Below are positions 34,069 through 40,386 of a stretch of DNA of 64,000 nt, in pieces (the stretch's first letter is position 1; every line of letters begins with the position of its first letter). A program made the position numbers and the translations under genes. Location of the stretch: assembly GCF_011753055.1 (NCBI RefSeq), contig NZ_VWWJ01000018.1, positions 98,558 to 162,557 on the forward strand, written 5' to 3'. The DNA is from Burkholderia sp. Ax-1719 (GTDB taxonomy: Bacteria; Pseudomonadota; Gammaproteobacteria; Burkholderiales; Burkholderiaceae). The notes beneath the pieces are model-generated. The model searched no databases. It saw only the letters and a program-made list of their open reading frames with translations, and was not told where the DNA came from.

Positions 34069-34098
34069 ATCCGGGAACGTCGGCGCCCGTTCCCGGAT
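34069..34098 (-). terminator. Intrinsic-type terminator after the exbD genes
   Basis: Perfect 11-base arms ATCCGGGAACG (34069-34079) and CGTTCCCGGAT (34088-34098) with an 8-base loop lie just after the exbD stop on the minus strand, followed by TTTCGC. It separates the TonB-ExbBD unit from the receptor gene. Confidence 0.65.
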
Positions 34099-34104
34099 GC
34101 GCAC

Positions 34105-34521
34105 TCAAGGTTCGTTGCCCACCAGCCCTATCTTCGTTGCGCCTTCGCGCTGTGCGGCCGCCATCACCTGTGCCACCGCGCTATAAGGCGCGGCCTTATC
34201 CGGCGAAAGATGAATCTCCGGCTGATCCGCCTGGGCCGCAACTTCGGCCATGTGGTGCTCCAGATCCGCACCTGCTGCGAGCGGTGCGCCGTTCCACTGC
34301 AGCGCGCCGCTCGGGCCGATATCGATCTGCACCACCGGCGGCGGCGTGGCGGGCGGCGGCGGGCTGTCCACCGGCAGATTCATCTTGACCGCGTGCATCT
34401 GGATCGGGATCGTGATGATGAGCATGATCAGCAGCACCAGCATCACGTCGATGAGCGGAGTGGTGTTGATATCCACCATCACGTCCGGCTCGTCGTTGCC
34501 CGATGGGACGTTCATCGCCAT
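34105..34521 (-). CDS. exbD: ExbD-family protein (second copy)
   Basis: A 138-residue biopolymer transport protein. It has a short cytoplasmic start with DINTTPLIDVMLVLLIMLIITIP (the conserved Asp in DVML and the single membrane helix) and a periplasmic domain ending KIGLVGNEP. With ExbB it forms the proton channel that energises TonB. The ATG at 34521 is preceded by AAGGAG. It is the second of two ExbD paralogues in this unit; the copy at 34579-35004 differs clearly. Double exbD sets are known in Xanthomonas, where the second copy has a specialised role. Confidence 0.93.
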   Translation of the reverse strand: MAMNVPSGNDEPDVMVDINTTPLIDVMLVLLIMLIITIPIQMHAVKMNLPVDSPPPPATPPPVVQIDIGPSGALQWNGAPLAAGADLEHHMAEVAAQADQPEIHLSPDKAAPYSAVAQVMAAAQREGATKIGLVGNEP

Positions 34522-34578
34522 CGTCTTGACTCCTTGTTTGAGCAGGTTTTGGCCTGCTTTTTAGACCGATACAGCCGC

Positions 34579-35004
34579 TTAGCCGCCGCGCGCGGGCGGC
34601 TGTGTAATGAACGAAACCTTGGCGATCCCGGCCCGCTCACAGGTGCTCACCACGCGCGCGATGTATTCGTAGCGCGTGGCCTGATCGCCGCGCACATGCA
34701 CTTCGGGTTGCGGGTCGCGCTGAGAAATGCTTTTCAGTTGCGTGAGCAACGTTCCCACATCCACGCGCTTCTCGTTCCAGAACAGGTCACCGTCCTTATC
34801 CACGGCAATTTCGATGCTGTCCGGCTTCGTTTGCAGCGGATTGACGGTCTCCTTCGGCAATTGCACCGGCACGGTATGCGTGACCACCGGGATCGTGATG
34901 AGGAAGATGATCAGCAAGACCAGCATCACGTCCACGAGCGGGGTCGTGTTGATGGAGGCGATGACTTCGTCTTCGCCGCCGTCCTGCGCTACGTTCATGG
35001 CCAT
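34579..35004 (-). CDS. exbD: ExbD-family protein (first copy)
   Basis: A 141-residue protein with SINTTPLVDVMLVLLIIFLITIP (membrane helix and channel Asp) and a periplasmic part including EVHVRGDQATRYEYIARVVSTCERAGIAKVSFIT, which fits the ExbD/TolR C-terminal fold. It starts at ATG 35004, 11 bases after the ExbB stop; the longer frame to 35400 is antisense-free but lies inside exbB. It pairs with the adjacent ExbB. Both ExbD copies begin with MAMNV, suggesting a duplication. Confidence 0.93.
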   Translation of the reverse strand: MAMNVAQDGGEDEVIASINTTPLVDVMLVLLIIFLITIPVVTHTVPVQLPKETVNPLQTKPDSIEIAVDKDGDLFWNEKRVDVGTLLTQLKSISQRDPQPEVHVRGDQATRYEYIARVVSTCERAGIAKVSFITQPPARGG

Positions 35005-35015
35005 GGCGCAGGTGC

Positions 35016-35819
35016 TCAGTGGGCGTTGACGACCGCGCGCACCGGGCGCTTGCGGCCCCCGGCGAGCAGCACCGTATGCAGTTGCGCGCCAAAGCCGCGC
35101 ACGCGCTCCATCAGCGACTTGTTGCGGCGCACGAGGAAGTTGTAGCCCAGCACAGCGGGCACGGCCACGGCCAGACCCACGGCGGTCATGATGAGCGCTT
35201 CGCCCACCGGGCCGGCTACCTTGTCGATCGACGCCTGGCCCGCGATACCGATGGCCGTGAGCGCGTGATAGATGCCCCAGACCGTGCCGAACAGCCCGAC
35301 GAACGGCGCGGTCGAGCCAACCGTGGCAAGAAACGCGAGGCCGTCCTGCAGACGGTTCGACACACTGGAGCTGGCCCGGTCGATCGACACCTGGATCCAC
35401 GTGTTGCGGTCGACTTCTTCGAGCAGCGCTTCGTCGTGATGTTCGGCGGCTTCGATGCCCGTCTCCGCGATGAAACGGAACGGCGAGTTGTCGTCAAGGT
35501 CGGCCACGCCCACGGCCAGCGACGGTGCGTTCCAGAGTTGCGCATCGGCCGATTTAGCGCGGCGGGCGGCGCGCGCCTGCTCGACGAACTTGGTGATCAT
35601 GATGTACCAGCTGCCCATCGACATCACCACCAGCACGACCAGCACGAAACGCGCGACGAAGTCGCCGTTGGCCCACAGCGCGCCCAGGCCATAGGGATTG
35701 GCGTCAGCGGCGCCCGGAGCGCTTTGTGCCCACACGAGCGGCGATGCGAGGAGCGTCACCACGCCAGCCACAGCGGAAACGAGGCCGGCGGAACGCACGG
35801 CAGGGGTTTGCTTCTTCAT
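35016..35819 (-). CDS. exbB: ExbB/TolQ/MotA-family proton channel protein
   Basis: A 267-residue inner-membrane protein with an N-terminal signal-like segment, a first helix (FVARFVLVVLVVMSMGSWYIMITKF) and the MotA/TolQ/ExbB core: FLATVGSTAPFVGLFGTVWGIYHAL and VGEALIMTAVGLAVAVPAVLGYN. It forms the pentameric channel with ExbD that powers TonB. The ATG at 35819 has GGAGC 5 bases upstream. It lies between tonB (19-base gap) and the first exbD. Confidence 0.95.
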   Translation of the reverse strand: MKKQTPAVRSAGLVSAVAGVVTLLASPLVWAQSAPGAADANPYGLGALWANGDFVARFVLVVLVVMSMGSWYIMITKFVEQARAARRAKSADAQLWNAPSLAVGVADLDDNSPFRFIAETGIEAAEHHDEALLEEVDRNTWIQVSIDRASSSVSNRLQDGLAFLATVGSTAPFVGLFGTVWGIYHALTAIGIAGQASIDKVAGPVGEALIMTAVGLAVAVPAVLGYNFLVRRNKSLMERVRGFGAQLHTVLLAGGRKRPVRAVVNAH

Positions 35820-35838
35820 GTTTGCTCCAGAAAAACGC

Positions 35839-36534
35839 TTAATTCAGGTTGAACGAAAACGGCACCTGCACGCGCACGGGCTGGCCCTGCGAGATGCAGT
35901 TGAACTTCTTGACGGTGTTGAAGGCGGCGCGGTCAAGCAAGGGGTCGGCGGATTTTTCGACCTTCTCTTCCGTCACATGGCCCTGCGCGTCCACCACGAA
36001 CGAGATCAGCACATCGCCGGTGATGTTGTTGTCCTGCGCTTCCTCCGGATACACCATCGCGGCGCGTACCTTGTCCGAGTTCGGGCACACCACGCCGGCT
36101 TCGTGACTCACGGGTTTCGCGGGCGCGGGCGGAGCCGGCGGCGCAACCGGTGCAGGCGGCGCGGGCGGAGCCGGGGTTTCCGATTGATGCGTGATGGTCG
36201 GCGCAGGCGGCGCGACGACCGGCACCTCCGGCTTCGGCACATAAGGCGCCACACGTTTGGGCGGCGCGATGGGCTTGGGCGGCGGCAGCTTCACCGTAGG
36301 GATGGGCGGCGGTGGCGGCGGTTTGATGGTTTCCAGAATCCGCACTTCGACGGGCTTCTGGATCACCTGCACTACCTTGCTCGCAAGGCCGTTGAGCAAG
36401 GCCCAGATAAACACCACGTGCAGCAGCAGCACGATAGCGATACCCGCGTAGCGACGCACCGATCCCTGCTTGCGCGCCCCGTATTGCCGCGGGCGCGCTG
36501 CCCACTTCCCCGCGACGACCACTGAGTCCGACAT
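35839..36534 (-). CDS. tonB: TonB-family energy transducer
   Basis: A 231-residue protein with one N-terminal membrane helix (about residues 27-52, with the conserved His in LLLHVVFIWAL), a long Pro/Lys-rich periplasmic spacer (about 70-150), and the TonB C-terminal domain (PEEAQDNNITGDVLISFVVDAQGHVTEEKVEKS...FNTVKKFNC). Two cysteines (VVCPNS and FNCIS) in the C-terminal domain may form a disulfide. AAGGAG precedes the ATG at 36534. It is the first gene of tonB-exbB-exbD-exbD, dedicated by position to the neighbouring receptor. Confidence 0.94.
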   Translation of the reverse strand: MSDSVVVAGKWAARPRQYGARKQGSVRRYAGIAIVLLLHVVFIWALLNGLASKVVQVIQKPVEVRILETIKPPPPPPIPTVKLPPPKPIAPPKRVAPYVPKPEVPVVAPPAPTITHQSETPAPPAPPAPVAPPAPPAPAKPVSHEAGVVCPNSDKVRAAMVYPEEAQDNNITGDVLISFVVDAQGHVTEEKVEKSADPLLDRAAFNTVKKFNCISQGQPVRVQVPFSFNLN

Positions 36535-36562
36535 GAAGCGCTCCTTCTATTTCTATGGACTG

Positions 36563-36573
36563 CAAACTGTTTG
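36563..36573. promoter_or_regulatory. Small palindrome upstream of tonB
   Basis: CAAAC-T-GTTTG is a perfect 11-base dyad 29 bases before the tonB start, in the 80-base gap after SBP2. It resembles half-site spacing of LacI-type operators with one extra central base. Weak evidence. Confidence 0.25.
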
Positions 36574-36614
36574 TAAACCGCGCCGATCGATAGCCGTACG
36601 ACGCGGATGCTGCC

Positions 36615-37544
36615 TCAGGTCTTCGGCAGGCCCGGCGGATTGGTGGCCGCGCGCTCGATCGCTTCCGAATCCAGATTCCAGCGATCCAGCACCTGGCGGT
36701 ATTTGCCGTCGCGAATCAGCTCATTGAGGCTCTGCGTAAGCGGATCAGCCAGGCCGCTGCCCTTGCGCGTGGTGATCGCCACTTCGGCGGTACGCGGCCA
36801 GCCGCCACTCACGGTGCCGACCAGCCGCGTCTTGCCCTGCGTCGCCGCCTGCCATGCGAGCACGGCGTTGACGCTGAAGATCGCATCGGCGCGGCCCGAC
36901 TGCAGCGCGAGCGTGCGCACCGCATCGTCGTCGTAGTACTGCACGCTCACCGGTTTGAGACCGTGCGCCACGTTCTCCTTGTCCCATTCGAGCAGCACCT
37001 TCTCCTGATTGGTGCCCGCATCGGTGATGATGCGCAGGCCCGCGATGTCCTTCGGCTCGCGGATCGACTTGATCGGGCTGTCCTTGCGCACGTAGAAACC
37101 CACTTCATCGCGGCGATAAGTCGAAAAGTCGAATTTCGCTTTGCGCTCTTCGGTAACGGTCACGTTGGAGACCACGGCATCGACCTTGCCCGACTGCAGC
37201 GCGAGCGGCCAGTCTGGCCACGCGAGCACCACGAGCTTGAGCTTGCGGCCCAGGCTGTCGGCCACAACCTGAGACAGATCGACGTCGAAGCCCACCACCG
37301 TTTTCGCATCCGTGGCGTAGGTGCTGATCGGCGGCAGCGCGGGCACGATGCCAATCGTGAGCGTGTCCTTGTCGACGAAATTGAAGTTCGCCGGCACGGT
37401 CTTGATAATGGCCGGATCGGCGCTGGCGCGTACACGGCCATGCTGTTCCGGGCTCAGGTCGAACGACGTCGCGGCCAGTGCGAGGCTGGCTGCGCCCAGC
37501 GTGAGTGCGCCCGCAAGCGCAACAAGTGTGTATTTGAGTTTCAT
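36615..37544 (-). CDS. Amino-acid ABC transporter binding protein (SBP2)
   Basis: A 309-residue family-3 binding protein with a Sec signal peptide (about residues 1-24, ending ALA-ATS). The mature part has TLTIGIVPALPPISTYATDAKTVVGFDVDLSQVVADSLG, GKVDAVVSNVTVTEERKAKFDFSTYR and SIREPKDIAGLRIITDAGT. It aligns along its whole length with SBP1, and both start the mature chain with FD(F/L)SP(Q/E)Q. It has no permease of its own and may share the fused transporter. It follows GNAT2 by 62 bases, so GNAT and binding protein are paired here as at the other end of the block. Confidence 0.92.
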   Translation of the reverse strand: MKLKYTLVALAGALTLGAASLALAATSFDLSPEQHGRVRASADPAIIKTVPANFNFVDKDTLTIGIVPALPPISTYATDAKTVVGFDVDLSQVVADSLGRKLKLVVLAWPDWPLALQSGKVDAVVSNVTVTEERKAKFDFSTYRRDEVGFYVRKDSPIKSIREPKDIAGLRIITDAGTNQEKVLLEWDKENVAHGLKPVSVQYYDDDAVRTLALQSGRADAIFSVNAVLAWQAATQGKTRLVGTVSGGWPRTAEVAITTRKGSGLADPLTQSLNELIRDGKYRQVLDRWNLDSEAIERAATNPPGLPKT

Positions 37545-37606
37545 GATGGCGATACAGGCAGGTCTGGAAATAAGGAAACGCTCGGTGAAGCGCGCTTAGT
37601 GCTTGT

Positions 37607-38158
37607 TCAGTGCTGCGCGCCCAGCGTCTCGCGCGGGCGCAGGTCTTCGAGCGTGTCGACAGCGCGCGGATTCACGAGGTCCTTGGCAAACGGCAGATGC
37701 ACATGCACTTCGGGCGCGATCGCACGATCGAATAGCGGCGTATAGCCCGAATCGATATACAGGCCCCATGCTTCCGGTTGCTTGAAACCGGTGGTGAGAT
37801 ACACACGCCGATAGCCCTGGCGCAGCGCGCGTGCTTCGAGCTCTTCCACCACGCGCCGTGCGAGTCCCTGGCGGCGCTGGTCTTCGCGCGTCCAGATGCG
37901 CTTGAGTTCGGCGGTATAGGCGTCGTAACGCTTGAATGCGCCGCCGCCGACGGTTTCGCCATCACGCTCGACGACGATGAACGCGCCTTCGGGCGGCGCA
38001 AACAGTTCGGCGGGATAGCGCGCCAGTTCCGCGGCCGCCGATGCGTCGCTATCAGGACGAAAGGCGCGGTAACGCGTGGCGTATTCCTGCGTCAGCGCGT
38101 CGATCAAAGGCTGCGCGACGGGGTCGAGCGGCGACGTGTCGAATATGCGGTAGCTCAT
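37607..38158 (-). CDS. GNAT N-acetyltransferase (paralogue 2)
   Basis: A 183-residue GNAT protein: RRQGLARRVVEELEARALRQGYRRVYLTTGFKQPEAWGLYIDSGY covers the acetyl-CoA loop and C-terminal fold. It is paralogous to GNAT1 (24185-24694) and is followed by SBP2. Bacillus S-modified-cysteine operons also carry GNAT acetyltransferases next to their transporters, where N-acetylation precedes oxygenation. That role is inferred here. A long interrupted hairpin lies 28-69 bases upstream of the ATG at 38158. The last 20 residues extend past the usual GNAT end. Confidence 0.88.
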   Translation of the reverse strand: MSYRIFDTSPLDPVAQPLIDALTQEYATRYRAFRPDSDASAAAELARYPAELFAPPEGAFIVVERDGETVGGGAFKRYDAYTAELKRIWTREDQRRQGLARRVVEELEARALRQGYRRVYLTTGFKQPEAWGLYIDSGYTPLFDRAIAPEVHVHLPFAKDLVNPRAVDTLEDLRPRETLGAQH

Positions 38159-38185
38159 GGTCGTTGCATTCGTAGTGGTCTGTTA

Positions 38186-38227
38186 TCGCAACGTCGTCGG
38201 TCAATTTGACGACCGTTGTAGTTGCGA
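38186..38227 (-). promoter_or_regulatory. Bulged 13-bp stem in the GNAT2 leader
   Basis: TCGCAACGTCGTC (38186-38198) is complementary to GACGAC (38208-38213) plus GTTGCGA (38221-38227), with a 7-base insertion between the two right-hand segments. A second dyad, GTCAATTTGAC (38200-38210), is nested in the loop. It lies between the divergent deacylase-side gap and GNAT2, so it may be an operator or leader structure. Confidence 0.4.
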
Positions 38228-38387
38228 CAAGATTAGCCCTTCAACGAATGCAGATTAACCAAGCATTTCTAATATCTTTATCGAATCCGTTTTATGGATT
38301 GCGTAGATATTCACACAAGCGGTTTTTCTATCCGATGCCACATGTTTTTCGTCATTCGATTAGCACTGGATGGCGTTGCATTGACGG

Positions 38388-39383
38388 TTATACGGGTTGC
38401 GCCAGATGGAAAAGACAATCGCCGCGTTGCACGGCCGCCATCGCGCGCTGGCATACGACTTCGCCTTCGGCTTTGAAAGTTACCGTAACCGGTTCGCGCA
38501 GCGGCGTATCGGGAAAGTGGATGCGCGCAGCAGGCTCGCCCGCGCTTACACGTTGACCGAGTTGCACGAGCGGTTCATACACGCCGCGCTCGTACGCGTA
38601 GACATAGTGCGATGCACCCGCGACGCGGTAGAAGCGTGTGTCCCCCGGCGGCGCAGCGGGCACGAGCGGCCCATTCAGTACGCCGATCTTGCCCAGCAGA
38701 TGCAGCACACCTTCGCGCGCCTCGCGCAGCAAGCGTGCTTGCACGATGCCCGCCCCGCCCAGTTCCGTGACGATCGACAATGCGCCCTGGCGGCGCGCGG
38801 CGCTGGCCGAATGCAGCGGATTCTCTGGATGCAAAAACGCGCGCGGCATGCCAAAGGCCGCCAGCGCGCTGCGCAAGCGGGTGTTTTCTTCTGCATCGCG
38901 TGGCTCGATTGCCAGCATATTCGCACCGTGATAAATCAGCGAACTGCCGCCCGAATGGAAATCGAGTAGATATTGCGAACGTGAAAGCAGCGTGTGCTCA
39001 ATGTAATCCGCAATAACAGCGGTGGGCTCTCCGTGTGGATCGCCGGGAAAACTACGGTTCAGATTGCCGCCATCGAGCGGCGATGTGCGCAGCCCCGCAT
39101 CGGCGGCCGGGAAATTCGTCATCGGCAGGAAGATCATCTGGCCCTGCACCCACTGCGGTTCGATTTCGCGCAGCAGTTGCGAAACGAGAATCTGCCCTTC
39201 GTATTCATCGCCGTGATTACCGCCCATCAAAAGCACCGTGGGCCCGGCTCCATTGCGGATCGACCCGACCGGAATGGGAATCCAGCCATAAGCCGAACGA
39301 TGCACCGAATGCGGCAGACGCAGATAGCCGGTATGGCGGCCGTTGGCGTCGAAATCGATTTCACTGCGGATCGGGTTGACCAT
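38388..39383 (-). CDS. Zinc deacylase, succinylglutamate desuccinylase/aspartoacylase family
   Basis: A 331-residue M14-type metallo-deacylase: the zinc motif GNHGDEYEG (about residues 55-63), NLNRSFPGD, DFHSGGSS (zinc His) and the likely catalytic Glu in VTELGGAG. It resembles DoeB-like N-acetyl-diaminobutyrate deacetylases. The C-terminal third contains a biotinyl-lipoyl-like beta region (LGQRVSAGEPAARI). It should remove an acyl group from an N-acyl amino acid in the cytoplasm. It is divergent from a HutC-type regulator, and on the same strand as, but 229 bases upstream of, GNAT2. It could be the deacetylase of the salvage route, or belong to the regulator's regulon. Confidence 0.87.
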   Translation of the reverse strand: MVNPIRSEIDFDANGRHTGYLRLPHSVHRSAYGWIPIPVGSIRNGAGPTVLLMGGNHGDEYEGQILVSQLLREIEPQWVQGQMIFLPMTNFPAADAGLRTSPLDGGNLNRSFPGDPHGEPTAVIADYIEHTLLSRSQYLLDFHSGGSSLIYHGANMLAIEPRDAEENTRLRSALAAFGMPRAFLHPENPLHSASAARRQGALSIVTELGGAGIVQARLLREAREGVLHLLGKIGVLNGPLVPAAPPGDTRFYRVAGASHYVYAYERGVYEPLVQLGQRVSAGEPAARIHFPDTPLREPVTVTFKAEGEVVCQRAMAAVQRGDCLFHLAQPV

Positions 39384-39588
39384 GCTGCTCCTTGTTCAGG
39401 GGATAGTCGTTAGCGCTACCCATCGCGATAGCTAAACCGGGCCATTCTGGACGATGTGCACCGCCGCGCCTACCAAGCATTGCACGAATGAATATGAAAG
39501 CTGCGCTTTCACTAAGCGCGAGATGGAAGGTCGATAGCAGAAATCCTTCTTTGACGCCGCCACGCCCGCTCACTAGACTGGGCTCCAT

Positions 39589-39602
39589 CTTGTTATAACA
39601 AG
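39589..39602. promoter_or_regulatory. Perfect 14-base palindrome, probable HutC/GntR operator
   Basis: CTTGTTATAACAAG is a perfect palindrome with the same arms as HutC-subfamily GntR operators. It ends 6 bases before the ATG of the GntR-family gene at 39609, covering its ribosome binding region. Autorepression is the natural reading. It could also affect the divergent deacylase. Confidence 0.7.
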
Positions 39603-39608
39603 TTACCC

Positions 39609-40376
39609 ATGCCCCAGAACAAGCTCGTCGCCCTGCCGCCGCAACCCCTTTACGCGAAGATCAAGGACACGCTGCGCACGCGCATCCTTGACGGCACCTA
39701 TGCCCCGCACAGTCAAATGCCATCGGAACACGACCTGTGCGCGCTATTTGGCGTGAGCCGCATCACTGTACGCCAGGCTCTGGGCGACCTGCAGAAAGAG
39801 GGGTTGGTGTTTCGCCTGCACGGCAAAGGCACCTTCGTGTCCAAGCCCAAAGCGTTCCAGAATGTGACCTCGCTACAGGGCTTCGCCGAGGCGATGTCGT
39901 CGATGGGCTACGAGATCGTCAACCAGTTGCGCTCGTTTCGCGTCGTCAAGGCCAGTCGCCACGTCGCGCAAAAACTGCACCTGAGCGAGGGCGATAGCGT
40001 AGTTGAGATTCATCGCGTGCGTCTGCTCAATCGCGAGCCGGTATCGCTCGAACTCACGTGGCTGCCCGAAGCGCTGGGCAAGCGCCTGGCCGGGGCCGAT
40101 CTGGCAACGCGCGACATCTTTCTGATTCTGGAAAACGATTGTGGCGTGGCGCTCGGTCATGCGGACGTGTCGATCGACGCGATGCTTGCGGACGACGATA
40201 TCGTCAATGCGCTTCGCGTCCAGGAAGGCAGCCCGGTGCTGCGCATCGAGCGGACCACGCACGACGCCAGCGGTGCCCCTATCGACTACGAGTATCTCTA
40301 CTTTCGCGGCGACGCGTTCCAGTACCGCCTGCGCGTGGATCGCGACAAGAACGCCTCGCACATCAGCAATCCATAA
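39609..40376 (+). CDS. GntR-family transcriptional regulator, HutC subfamily
   Basis: A 255-residue regulator: an N-terminal winged helix (about residues 13-78; PSEHDLCALFGVSRITVRQALGDLQKEGLVFRLHGKGTFV) and a UTRA effector domain (about 95-245). HutC-type proteins repress adjacent catabolic genes until a substrate-derived acid binds. A perfect palindrome overlaps its own ribosome binding region. It is the first gene of a plus-strand operon with the AprA-like flavoprotein (10-base gap), the ferredoxin, the HEAT protein and the DUF971 protein, and is divergent from the deacylase. Confidence 0.93.
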   Translation: MPQNKLVALPPQPLYAKIKDTLRTRILDGTYAPHSQMPSEHDLCALFGVSRITVRQALGDLQKEGLVFRLHGKGTFVSKPKAFQNVTSLQGFAEAMSSMGYEIVNQLRSFRVVKASRHVAQKLHLSEGDSVVEIHRVRLLNREPVSLELTWLPEALGKRLAGADLATRDIFLILENDCGVALGHADVSIDAMLADDDIVNALRVQEGSPVLRIERTTHDASGAPIDYEYLYFRGDAFQYRLRVDRDKNASHISNP

Positions 40377-40386
40377 GGATGACGCA

